64,000 bases of DNA. Origin: Klebsormidium nitens (Eukaryota > Streptophyta > Klebsormidiophyceae > Klebsormidiales > Klebsormidiaceae). Shown here in pieces: positions 1 through 13,000 of this stretch (its first letter is position 1; each line of letters starts with the position of its first letter). A program made the position numbers and the translations under genes. The notes beneath the pieces were generated by a model that was not told the DNA's origin, searched no databases, and saw nothing but the letters and a program-made list of their open reading frames with translations. The stretch is from assembly GCA_000708835.1 (NCBI GenBank), contig DF237102.1:106153-170152 (forward strand), written 5' to 3'.

Positions 1-1088
1 GGCTCGTATATTGGTACTGTGCATCCACGTAGGTGATGTCTGGACGTCTTTTCTGGAATGCAAACTATCTTAAGTTTGGCGAGAGTACGCATTGCAAGGC
101 AAAGATAATGCCGGTGAACCGCCACAAAGCGCTCGGGCCGCATAACGACGAAGCGCAAACATTGCTTACAACAAAGGTCGGCCCGGCGGTCTGGTCGAAT
201 CTATACTGCAAAGTCTATAAGCTTCTATAATACCCATGTTTGCAATACGAACCACATGTGCAACACAATCTCCGCGTTGAGCTGGCCTGATTGGTCTGCC
301 AAGTACCATTTAATGAAGATCGACAGTCGGATGAGACCATCGTCGGACCATCATCATTTGATAAGGCTAGTATATGCCGTTCATTGTACCTATGCAAGCC
401 GGGCCAACTTACTACATCCAATAACGATTGAATCATGATTAAGGAGCCAAACAATACGATCGAAGTGCACCGGCCGCGCGCGCGCTTGCTAGCCTGATTA
501 CCGGTATATAAAAAGCTTCTGTTCTATCATATATCCGATATCGGCCACATCATGCAGCAGCTCTGATCTGGGCGCGCGACTCGGAGGGATGCGGCCGGCT
601 CAGCGCCGCGGCCGCGCTCTGGCAGTGTCACATCCCAAACCCTGCTACCAAAGGATTTTGGAGTTTCAACAGCTTTTAGGGTTTTGGCGCAAGCCGAGGC
701 GTCTTTGGCGCCAAAATTTTCCAAAACATGTGAAGCAACTTGAACAACAAGTTGAAGGAGTGGCGAAATCTCAAATCTGGAACTGTTTGCAGGCCTTTCT
801 GCTTCTGTACGAACGTCAATGGTCATGCAGTCTGAAGAGCAGGCTGAATATGTACGGTACCTACTAAGGTACCCAGTGGGATGGTTGCGGCTCGCATGCA
901 TCTACCTATGCGGTTGGACGTCTCAAAACATGGATCAACATACGTAGGCGTCAAGCGCCTTCCAGTCAGCTTCTGACCACTATGCAATGATCCAAAGAAG
1001 CTGCAGCCATTAAATCCTGAAAAGCTGGGCCCTGGTCACATTCTTGGCATAGCACGCAAGTGCACTCGTCGTTTGAAAGGGATTTACG
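1..1088. other. upstream region of MSH6, no gene seen
   Basis: I see no convincing coding exon here; the short open frames on both strands have no recognisable protein content. The region holds the E2F/telo-box cluster described separately and a small perfect hairpin at about 736-754 (7-bp arms CAACTTG/CAAGTTG with a 5-base loop). It is most likely the promoter and 5' UTR of the MSH6 gene that starts at 1089. Confidence 0.5.
677..715 (+). promoter_or_regulatory. telo-box overlapping/adjacent to three E2F-like sites
   Basis: The sequence shows TAGGGTTT (reverse telo-box) at 677-684 running into TTTGGCGC at 683-690, a second TTTGGCGC at 704-711, and its overlapping reverse-strand partner GCGCCAAA at 708-715. 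The E2F consensus is TTTSSCGC. Telo-box plus E2F combinations are established features of plant S-phase gene promoters. The position, about 370-410 bp before the MSH6 ATG, fits cell-cycle control of a replication-coupled repair gene. Binding is inferred, not shown. Confidence 0.5.
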
Positions 1089-4000
1089 ATGACAGGAGGC
1101 GCCCGGAAATCCTCTGGCGCTTCCGGTGGTGTATCTCAGCGAAGTATTAACTCCTTCTTCGCTCCTAAGAAGCCGAAGAAAGCACCGGAGAATCAACCAA
1201 TTGCAAAAAATCCTGGCGCCGCAGAAGAAGAGGCCATAGCACGGGTTTCCACTGAGCTGCCTGTGCTCACTGCCACTGCTAAGCATAATGCTGGAAAGGA
1301 GCAAGGTGCTCCGAGTCTGGCCCGTGACAACCAGACCACCCCAAAAAAGCAGAACGGGCTGCTGCAGACGGCTCCTGCTGCTGTGCGGAATGGTGATTCA
1401 CTCAGGAGCTCCCCAAGGAATGTCAAGACCAAGGAAGGTTCAAACACTGCGACACCTTTAGGTGCCCGTCTTCTCAGCAAGAGGCTCGAAATCTTCTGGC
1501 CTGCAGACCAAGCTTGGTACTGGGGCGTAGTAGAAAAGTATGACTCAGCAACGGGCAAGCACACCGTATTGTATGATGATGAAACAGTGGAGGAATTGGT
1601 TCTGGCAGATGAGAAGCTTAGGTGGTCAGATGGTGGAGAAGTGGTTGACCACGTGAACAGCGCGCTGGCGAAGAGTCCCCCGGTTGTTGGTCGGGGGCTG
1701 AAGAGGGGACGTAGAAGGGTGACTTACTTAAGCGAAGATGATGAAGACGATGGATCTGACATCAAAGAACAGGAGAAGGACGCAGACTTTGTGGTCGAGT
1801 TGAATGATGCGACAGCTCAGGTGAGATCTGCGTCTCGTCCTTAGAAGGACACCAATTCCTGTTCACCCTTTCGCACTTTGATGAGATTCTTCTGCTGAAG
1901 CATGATGAGATGCACGAGCTGCCAGCCGGAGTTACCTTGCTGAGAAAACGATGTCTGACAGCACTGTGCTTCCTGCAGGCTGATATAGAGGAAGAGATGA
2001 TGGACATGGACAATGACGAGGTCAGCGATGATGAAGGTGGTGGCAAGAAGAAGCAAAAGAAACAAGCTCAGAAGAGGAGAAAGACTGCGAAGACTCTCAC
2101 TCCCAAGAAGGGTGCAGAACAGAAAAATTCTACAGATGCGTCGCCTGGGGTCGAGAACTTGCCGAGTACGTTTTCAATCGAACGTACACCGACCTTTTTG
2201 GCACGAAATTCTTCAGAAACACAAGCAAAGGGCAGGCTAGGCAGTCAGCTTCAAACTTTTGACGTTTCCATTGAGTGCGGTGGATTAGGTTACTGCGTAA
2301 GGTCTAATGCATCATTCTGAAGTCGTTCAAAGCTCGAGCAGTTCCATACTCAGCACAGACTTCGCCTGCGGTGCCTGCGGTACTGGCCTTCTGAAGCTCT
2401 TGGTTCTAACAGCTTACAATCCAAGGCGTTTGAGTGCAGCATCAGCTTCTGCTCTTGCTCCACTTGCAGTTGGCAAGTCTTTCCTGCTTGACCTTCCATG
2501 CAGGTGCTGTCCCTGTGATACAGCCATACACGGACGGTCTGAACGCATTGCAGACCCGGCGATCACCTGACGGGAGTATGCTTCGGGCAGCAATTGAAGC
2601 AGAAAAGCAAGAGCAGAAAGCAGCGCCGCCCGCCGCCGGAGTTGGAGTTCCTGAGCTGTATGGAGAAGCGAGTGCAAGATTTGGGACCCGAGTTGCTGAG
2701 ATCTTCGACTTCCTTCTGCCGTGAGCACACTCTTATCACTCATGCCTCCTTATCTGATTGATTGGCCTGCTTCACTGTGAAAGTGTGATGTAAATTCAAG
2801 TTCAATGCTGTTCAATCTGGCGCAGCTTTCTGGTTGGCTTGCTCTCAGGCTACATTCTCAGTCCAAGTCTGCTTTGATCAATTCCTCTGCAGGAAAAAGC
2901 GAAGAGATGCCGATGGGAGGCGTCCTGGGGATGAAGGATACAATCCTCACACTGTATCTTTGACCAAAGACTTTTTGAAGAAGCTATCTCCTGGTCAGGT
3001 CAGTTACTACCTGCTTCTAGATACTACAGTTCGTAGGATGATGTTGCAGTGTGATGCAGATCCTTGGCAAATGCCTAAATGGTGTCAATTTCTTCATTCC
3101 TTGGGCAGTAATAGATAAAATGGTATTCCGCTACTGCTACTTTGTGGCAAACGTCGTTTTGGAGACGGCCATGCCTGTCCATCCCTTACCGAAGTCGACC
3201 CAAAGACGAGAGTCTGATGCTTTCCATCATGTCGTGGTTGCAGCGGCAGTGGTGGGAGTTTAAGGCTCAACATCTGGACAAGGTCCTTCTTTTCAAAGTA
3301 AGCCAGTCAACCTGATGCTTTCTTATGATGCTTAGTACAGATTGAAGTACTCACCACATCTTTCGAGGCAGAACATCTTTTGAAAACATGGTAGGAACGT
3401 GCACTTTGCTTCATTCAACAACAGAGTCAGCGGAGAGTCAAACAAAGCGGTTTGAAAGATTGTCCGCACTTTAGGTCTGCTTAGCTCTCCTTGGAAGGAT
3501 GTTGCGTCATTTGATGCACGCTCCGTCTTTTGCAGATGGGAAAGTTTTACGAAATGTTTGAAATGGATGCACATGTTGGCGTACAAGAGCTCAACTTGAT
3601 TTACATGAAGGTAAGGTGATCTGCCAGGGCTTACTTTAAGGTTAGATTAGATGAAGTTCATCTGACTAGATTTCAGCCATTCCTGCTGCATGGAAAGGCC
3701 CACGATTTGCACTATCTGCGCTCCATTTGGACGACGTTCTATACGAAGTGACTGTCCACGTAAAATTTAGTTCGCAATCGTTGCCTGCCCTGAGGTCTTA
3801 GGTTGGGTATGCTGTCACCTAATGAAACCCTCGTTTTCGCTGGTTCTTTGGCGTAGCTTTTGCTTGGAGCATCACGTTGGTGTGCTTGTCAGCCTCACAA
3901 CCCGGCATGCTCTGCTTTGCAGGGAGACCAGCCTCATTGCGGATTCCCAGAGAAGGGTTTCTCGCCCAACGCAGAGGCCCTGGCAAGGAAGGTAATTCAC

Positions 4001-7000
4001 GAAGGTCTATGCTCTCATATGCATGATGGACAAAGCACAGATTCCTCTGTTAAGCTAGTTACAGAGCAAGGTGTCAAGCTTTGCGCCCTGTGCCCTGCAA
4101 GTCAGCAACGCAAGGAAAAGGTTCCGTGTTTCTCGAAGCTCCTGATAGAAGCGAAGACAACCATGCCTTCATTTAATTTTGTCCCTGAGTGGTTGCGTGG
4201 TCAAGATGCTCGAAAACCTCAAGGAGCTCGCTAATTGGTGATACAGGGATACCGTGTCCTTGTGATCGAGCAAGTCGAGACGCCAGCTCAGATGGCGCAG
4301 CGCAACAAGGAGAAAGGCACTAGGGACTCGGTATGGCTCCTTCTTTCTCAAGTGTTCCTCCACTTCAGAGCGTAGTGGGTGACTGCAAAGGGCTGTGATA
4401 ATATGGTGGCCGCCTGGCTGTCCCTTTCTCGAGACGGCTTTGATGTGGGGTTTGCCGCTTAAGCGCCCTGCCCTGCAACACACATTGTCGAGATGTCGGC
4501 CCAACGTTTCCCCTGCTTTGCACTTACTTTGGTGGCGGCTTGCCTGGATGCGTGAAAAGTGGTTCTTCGTCAACCAGCTTTCCTTTGCATACCACGAATT
4601 GTTGCAAGATAGAGCCACCCACTGTCCCCTGCTCATACGTACCCTCTGCTGTTTGCAGGTTGTCAGGAGAGAAGTTGTGTCTGTCCTGACCAAGGGCACG
4701 CTTGTGGAGGCCGACATGCTGGCGTCACATCCTGAGGCGTCCTACATCCTGTCAGTGACGGAGCTTGCGCCGACGAGCGAGCGAGCATCGGACCTGGAGA
4801 ACGGGTCGGCAGTGGTTGGAGTGTGTGCCGTTGACACTGCGACCAGTACGTTCTTGGTTGGACAGGTACGTGAAATTGGTGTCATGATTCCTGACCGTAC
4901 CACGACAGAGGTTTCTTTCTCCGATTACAGGTAAATGTCGTCTTTCGCAAAAATAGTGCTCCCTCTTTTGCTCAGCAACGTACTCGCCCTTTTGCGCTAT
5001 AGAGGCATTGATTGCTCAACTGCCCGTCGAGGGTAGAACGGCTCAAGCTAAGTTTCCGTTCTCCTGAAAAGGATTGTCAACCCAACGCGGAAGGTGGCTA
5101 CTAACGTCATACTGACGTCAACTGCAGTTTGTGGACGACGCTCACCGGGGGCGGCTGCGTTCGATCCTGGCCGAGCTGCGGCCCGTCGAACTGATCAAAC
5201 CGCGGGGCGCCCTCGACCCGGCCACCGAGCGGGCGCTCAAGGACCACACCCGCCAGCCACTCGTCAACGATCTTGCTCCCGAGGACGAGGTAGGACCCGC
5301 CAACTTTGCCAAGGCAGCGGCAGCTCTATTCTTCGTCTCCCAAACGACTCACTGGAAGCCGGCAGAATGGCTTAGCCAATACCCGACGGCAAACGACGCT
5401 TTTCTGGAGCGGGTCGGTTTCAACAGAAAAGTCTCCTAAACAAACGTCACGAAGGTGCTCACGAGATTGCTTTTCCTTTGTGGGAAGCATGGTCGTCTTC
5501 CAACTTGCGAGCTGTGCGACAGCCTGTCATTTGAGTGCTTTTTCCTGCCTGAAGGACGCATCATTTTTGATCTGCTACGTCTTTGGCAAAGTTCTGCCGA
5601 AGCCACATTTACTAGAACGTCCGAACGGCAGCGACGATGCGCACAAAGGCCAGACAATGGTCGTCTGCAGATATCCAAGCACGTAGGCCCTGACGGTTAA
5701 GGGATGCCATCTGGCACGTTTGAACGGTCTGGTAGAAGCAAAGCACGTGGCTTTGGCTTACAGCTGACGTAACTCGTTCTCCAACGTGTGTCTGTAATCT
5801 GCAAGTTGTGAACTTTGACCTTACGAGCATGGTCTGAAGCTGCTAGTTTGTTCTCGCGGTCCTCTGACAGCCCTCCGTGGGCTTTTGCCCCTGCAGTTTT
5901 GGACGGCCGACCGCACCAAGTCCGAGCTGACCACCTTCTTTGGCTCGCTCGAGTTGAGCACCGGCGAGTCCTCGTGGCCGCCCTACCTCCGTCGCCTCGC
6001 GCAGTCCGACGCCGACGGCGCGGCCGCCATCTCCGCGCTCGGGGGCGCCGTCTTCTACCTCCGGCAGGTAGATAAATCTCGACACCAGGAAGGACCTAAT
6101 ACCGTCAGTTCACATCGGGGGACGGGTGAGGTTGATATCGGGTTACGAGTTGTTCGGGTGCGGAGCGCGTCACCTTTTTCGGTTAGCCTTTTCGACTGAG
6201 CCATTGCATCCCTTACTATACTGGTGATTCTAGGTTGCTTTTATCAGGAAATTGTTTTACGTACATAAACCCAAACTTTCACGCGTTCCGCACCCCACCC
6301 ACCCTAATCCCCAAAGTGACCCCACCCGTCCCCCGGGTGCTTATAGCTCAAAATCGGCCCTTAAACGATCGAAAGTTCCCGGAGTCTCGGTATTTGCGTA
6401 TACTTTTATTGGATCTGTTCGAAACACTAACCGGGTATTCCGGCAGGCCCTGCTCGAGTCGGACGTCCTGGCGCTCGGGAGGATTGAGCCGCTGCCGGGC
6501 AGCGCGGACGCGTGCCTGGAGGCGCAGGCGCAGAAGGACGACGGGCGGGACGTGTACATGGTGCTGGACAGCGCTGCGCTGGAGAACCTGGAGGTGAGCT
6601 TCGTCTTGTTTTCAGTGATCCGGAAAAGAAATGGGGTGACAGGGGGAGGTCGGGAAACTTACTAGCGCTGGAGGATCCGGAGCTGAGCTTTATCGCTAGT
6701 ATGGCCAAAAAACCACTAAGAAGAAAGAGAGGAAGAAGAAAGCCGGCTAGCGCCGCTCTGGGGAACCTAGAGGCCAGCAGGTGGATCCCGTGAATTGGCA
6801 TCGCCAATGTACCACTGCGCGCCCCACGCTCCTGATAGGCATGGGCCTTGAGAGAAGTGTTATTTCTGCTGTGTTCGTGCACATTATAGCAGAGTAGCTG
6901 AGCATCTCGATCGGTGTGCTGCTGATGCAGAAGTGGCTTGCTCGCATGATTCGAAAGGTCTTGTCACGTTCGCATGAGCATCGAGAGTCGAGGACGATTT

Positions 7001-10000
7001 GAGGGTCAGCCGCGAAATGTGTTACTGGACACTAAGTGAATGAAAGCTTCTGGGGTTTGCAGGCCTTCTAAAAGCTGCTGAAAAGTCACGGTACTTGTCC
7101 GCTGGCTTGCGCGCATAACTCTTGTGGCTCGTGCATTATAAGTTCTGGTCGCCTTGTACAAGTATCTTCGAACCGCCTGACTGGGAAAAGGCCGCTCAAT
7201 ACGGGCAGGTTTATAGACGTTGTTTACGGGCTTTTTCATGCAGATCCTCGAGAACAACAAGGATGGCGGCACCTCTGGTACGCTACTGGCAACTTTGGAC
7301 CACTGCACGACAGCAATCGGGCGACGGATGCTCCGCGCCTGGCTCTGCCGGCCCCTCCAGAGCGTGAAGGCCATCACAGCCCGACAGGTAACCTCGCACG
7401 CAGTCTGCTCCTGAGAAACCCTGTCACAGCGGGATTGTACAAAGGAAGTATCAATGCAGCCAGATGCGGCGTTCCCTGATTTCCAACCCCTTCAAAGTCA
7501 TCTGATGGTTCGCATTGGCCGTACCTTGGAATCGAGTCTGGTAGAAATATGACAACACCAAGAGGCGGGGTGCGCTGTTGTGCAGTCGTCGACCTCTGCA
7601 CCGGTTGTTCATACAGCGCCAGATAGTGCATAGCTCTGCAATATGCCACGGCTACGACAAAATCTCGATCAAAATACTGATATGGTACCAACCCCAAGCT
7701 CTGGTAACAAGCGGTTGTATATCCTCCTCTTTATTATAGGTTCAGTAAGCTTTGAACATTGTAAGCTTCTACCCTAACACTAAAAACCTAACCCTTAAAA
7801 TCACCCTTATCCGCACCCGTACCCACCCTAAACCCCCAACCTAACCCCACCCGTCCCAGGCTAGCTTACTATACCCGAAGCTAATTATATCTAAACAGAA
7901 GCTGTATGTTTAACTGTGCAGGAAGCGATTCTTGATCTCAAGCAGGGCCCCGGGGCCGATGCCATGGGCCGGGCGAAGAGGCTGCTCGCCGGGCTGCCGG
8001 ACCTGGAGAGGCTCCTCGCGAGGTTGCACGCAGTCAGCAGCGGCAGCGGCCGTCATGCCGACAAGGTGGTCCTGTACGAGGTGAGCCGCGTGAAGCACGC
8101 ACTCTTCTCACTGTTAGGGTTCAGGATCACCCTTAAAAAAGCCTCTCGTTGTTCCGACGTCAGCCCGGCTCTCAAAAGTGGGCTGTTGACAAGCCAGCCG
8201 ACCTTCCACGTCTTTTCTACAAGAAAGACGAGAAATGGGATCTATTTTCACCATCAACATGCTTGCTGTCAGGGCGCAGACTTGACCCAGGGATGGAAAT
8301 GACATTGCCAATCCCTTAGATCCCTCCCCCCGTGTGTGATGGCCTTCAAAACGCAACCCCTTCACGTCAATACTTGAGAATCTGCCCTTGAACACCCCGA
8401 CTTTCTGACCCCAATACCGCCAGGAATGGAAGTACTTGGAACCTGAAGCCCTGAGTCTTCCCCCAGGACGAGGCCAAGAAGAAGTTGGGCGAGTTCATTT
8501 CCATCCTGCGCGGCTGCAAGGCGGTCGTCGACGCCGTCGAGGGCTTCCAGGCCTGCAAGGACAAGCTGACGTCACCCCTGCTGAGGCGCTTGGTGACGAT
8601 TGGGGAGCTGTTCCCGCGGGAGGTGGTCCCCGCGCTCGAGCACTTCGAAGAGGCGTTTGACTGGGCTCAGGCCGAGAAGGAAGGCCGCATTGTGCCGACC
8701 GGCGCGGTGGACGACAAGCTGGACGCTGCGGCAGAGGTATGGCTCTGGAAGCTGCTGTTTAGGTGCTGATTAAGTGCTGGTTACGTGCTGGTTAAGTGGC
8801 GGTTAAGGTCCTGTCTACCAGAGGCAGTGAGACAATTCAGTGGAAGGTTTCGGTGGAAGAGTGCATTGAATCACATTGTGCCCATAGGGGCGTTCGACAA
8901 CAAAATTGATGCCGCAGCGCAGATATTGCACTGGATTTCGGCAAGTAAGTGCCGGTCAGATGCCGCTCAACCGCAAATCAACGCGTTCCCTCCGAGACGC
9001 AGTGAAAGAGTTCAATGGAAGGTCTTAAGGAAGGAGCTGATTAGAAAGTCGTGTGCAGATTGTGATGGCCCAAGATCTGCCCTTAACTCCCACCGGTGGC
9101 ATGGGCTCTTCTCAGCAAGCTTGACGTGGTCTCCTGCTTGCAGCGAATCGCCGCGGTCGAGGGCCAGCTGGAGGAGTATCTCGAGGAGCAGAAGAAGAAG
9201 CTCAAGTGCCGGTCAATCACCTATGTCAACGTCAACAAGGACCGCTACCTCCTCGAGATGCCCGAGACAACCAAGGTAATACCGCGATTTGTTTCTATTA
9301 GAGCTTTAGGGTTTAGGATAGAGGGTTTTCTTTTTTGTGGGTTATAAGTCCCTTGAGTTAGGGTTCAGTTCAAATGTCTTTATTGGCAGCTGTAATGTTC
9401 TTCGGCCGTGGAGTAGCTCTGGCAAATGCTTTCAACATCTTAAGCAAAGCTCTGGGCATTGTTGGGTCGAAGGCAGGCGTCCCAATGCTCGATGGGATTG
9501 TCAACACCTCTTTGCGGTTGGACGGGTGATGCCCGCAGCGAAAGCGAAACGGAGCGGTTGAGAAACACGCGGGCGCCGGTGATTGTACAATAACCCGAAA
9601 GCGGCATGCTTTCTAAAAATGCCACGGGCCTTTGTCCGGGACAGTGGACCTTCTGGCAGTGAATGTCTCTGCGCAGATTGTATTACATTGTTGACGTGTT
9701 GTCGTTACTTCCTTCCTTTTCTTCGTGTCCCCAAAGTGGCAAAGACCCATCCTCCGCCCACCGCAATCTTGCTTGAGCTTTAGCCCGATTCGGCCTGGGC
9801 ACGAACTAATCCGGCTCCCTTCGCGCAATTTCTGCTGGATTTTGAGCGCGAATTCAGAGAAGGGCGTGCTACGCTAGATTATGGCTTGGTCCACGCAGGT
9901 TGCCGCGAAAGTTCGAGGGCGGCACTAGAGTAAAGAGCGACCTCCCGCTCAAACCCGGTTCTGGAAACACAGAGTCCTCAAGTCCGGCTCCGTCCGCCTA

Positions 10001-13000
10001 GGTTCCGCTGGATTCAAGCTTGGTTTTGGAACATGGGGTCTGCACTTTTACGTCGCAGGTTCCGCTGAACTTTGAGCGCGGCTCCGGAAAGAAGGGCGTG
10101 CAACGGTACCGCCACCCAATCATCGAGGACCTGCTGGCTGAGCTGGCCGGTTTTGGAAACATGAAATACTTACTTTTCCCGCTTCTCCCACGCAGGTTCC
10201 ACTGGACTTTGAGCGCGGCTCCGGGAAGAAGGGCGTGCTGCGTTACCACACCCCAATCGTCAAGGACCTCTCGCGAAGCTGGTCGATTCTCGGAACACGA
10301 GGTATCCACTTTTTCGGTTCCGTCCCGGCAGGTTCCGCTGGAATCTGAGCGCGGCTCCGGAAAGAAGGGCGTGCTCGCGGTACAACACCCAAAACATCAT
10401 GGCGGAGCTGGTCGATTCTGGGAACACGACGAATCCACTTTTCCGGTTCCGTCCCCGCAGGTTCCGCTGGACTTCGAGCGCGGCTCCGGGAAGAAGGGCG
10501 TGCTGCGCTACCACACCCCGGTCGTGAAGGACTTGCTGGCGGAGCTAGCGGAGGCGGAGGTGGAGAAGGAGGACGCGCTCAAGGGCATCTTTCGCAAGCT
10601 GCTGCAGCACTTTTGCAGGTGCGATCGCGCACTCTCATACGCTATGCCGAATAGGCGGGCTGCATAAGGGTCTGATTGACAGCGCCGCCCACTTTTCTGT
10701 GATTGGACAAACAGACAAGCTGCACATTGGGCTGACTGCAGGGTAGAGTCGAGGAGACTAGTCAATCTGGGTCTGATGCCGGGGACGATGTTGGAAGTGT
10801 TGACTTGGCGCGGTGTGGATTTGGAAGGGCTTTATCTATCAATGATTGGTAGAATGGACGTGAAATTGGCACTAAAAGTCGCCAAGTCATCACTGTCAGC
10901 AGCATCTCCGGTCTTGCTTACACAGACTGATTCCTTCTTGACGTCGCTGTGACACTTCAACGTCCAGATGCCTTCTAATGGTGCAATGTCGCCTCTCCGG
11001 GACAGAACTTGTTTGGGTCCTCGTGCGAAAAAAGATGTACTGACTGACATTTGAGAATACCAGGTGAAACGGGATAGGTTGAGGACCCTTAGTTATCCAT
11101 CGGAAAGCTGGGCTCGGCTCGTTTTTAGATTAATGCGAGATGCGGTTTCCATCTGAGTTTTTGAGTTGAGCAAAATCCATTTGATCATTATGTTCCGTTA
11201 GGTTAGGAGAGCCCCTCTCATGCTGTTCTCAGCATTGAAGGTGCCGGTAAAACATGTCTTCTGAAGTCACCCCCCCTCTCCACACATCAACAGCGTGAAT
11301 GTCCGGAATGGTCGTTTTGCTCATTTACACTCCCCTTATAACCTGCAGGGACCACTCCGCCTGGACCGCCGCCATCAAGGCCATCGCCCAGCTGGACGCT
11401 CTCAGCAGCCTGGCTGGGGCAAGCCTCTGCTCCGACACCCCCATGTGCCGCCCCACGTTCACACCCCCCTCCGAAGAATCTCTAGGCGTCCCGGCCAGCT
11501 TCGAAACCCCTAAAGCTTCCGAAGCCCCCCAGTGGCTGTACGCCAAGGGCCTGCGCCACCCGTGCCTCCACTCTGGGGCCACCATCGCTTCGGGGGGGTC
11601 GTTTGTGCCCAACGACACGTGTCTCGGGGAGCCTGCGGGAGCCCCCCCGTTCATGCTCCTGACGGGGCCCAACATGGGCGGGAAGTCAACCCTCCTGCGG
11701 CAGGTGGGCGCGAGTCCTTGCCATTTTGTGCTCTGCTTTTACGCTTGTTTTTTCAAGAGGCGTCTGCCACACGTCCCCCCTCGTCAGAGCCCGTCAGGCC
11801 CACGATGCCGACGGCTTCGTTTTGCCCAGTTCGACGCCTGCGGGAATTGCAATCAGAATTCTCTCACAAGTCTCGTGGCGACGAAGATACGCAGAATGCA
11901 GCAAAAGTGTCGTTGCGAAGTCGGGGCTCCGCAGACCCCTTCCAAGTCAAAGATCGCAAGGTAATCAGATCCGGCTGCACAGCGCTGCACTTGCATGAAA
12001 GCGGGGTTTGGTTTGTTTGAGTTAGGGACATCCATGCAACTCAACATGTAAGTATAACCAAGCCCAAATCCAGAAGGCTTTTCTGTGCAGGTCTGCCTGG
12101 CCGTCGTGCTAGCGCAAGTGGGCGCCGACGTTCCTGCGGAGGCCTTCAGCCTCTCCCCCGTCGACCGCATCTTTGTGCGCATGGGGGCGCGCGACCACAT
12201 CATGTCCGGCCAGAGCACCTTCTTCGTGGAGCTGTCCGAGACGGCCGCAATGCTGAGGAGCGCCACCAGGTGAGGCGCCAGCGTGACGTCAGCGCATGAA
12301 ACAAAACGCCACGGGCTGTCAGGGACGTTTAGTTTCCTTTGTAAATTCCAGGAATGGCGTCTGGGTTCACCTCAGGCAGGGCTTGGGAGTTTTCTTTCTG
12401 CCTAGGTTTTGTAAATCATCCGTAATGGAAAGAATAGGTGATCAAGTGTGAGCAAAAGCTTTTGGCTCCCCGAAGGACGTCCTCGTCTGACCACCCTCAT
12501 CTGACATCGTCGTTCAAAACCCCTCGTTTCCTTAACCCCAACTCTTGAAGCCCTAACCTTCAGGCTCTCCATCTTTCAATGCCTCACCTCGTGAACGCCT
12601 TCATTTCCGAAGACCCAGGGTTCCTGACGAGGATGATGAAACCGTGACTCCGCCTTTAGACCCCTGACAATGTTGACACCCTGACGCCGTCTCTAAAATC
12701 CTGACAATAAAATCGCCTCTCGGTCTCTAGAATCCTGACAATGGAATTGCCTCTAGATTCTGACAGTACTGACGTTACCCTTGCTGACGTCAGGAGCTCC
12801 CTGGTGACGCTGGACGAGTTGGGCCGCGGTACCGCCACCACCGACGGGGCCGCGATCGCGTATGCGGTTTTGGACCACCTGGCGCACTCGGTGGGCTGCC
12901 GGGGCATGTTCAGTACGCACTATCACCGCCTCGCGGACGAGCACGCGGACAACCCGGCGATCCAGCTCCGCCACATGGCGTGCAAGGTGCGGATCAGCGA

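Noticed and set aside
4169-4717. 182-codon minus-strand frame within MSH6
   Set aside because: It covers two MSH6 exons and introns in antisense and shows no domain.
10020-10667. A single 215-codon open frame across the MSH6 exon 17 array, as if one long exon
   Set aside because: It is made of repeated exon starts separated by intron-like sequence; one unit is in the wrong frame, and only the part from 10461 fits the MSH6 alignment and phase.
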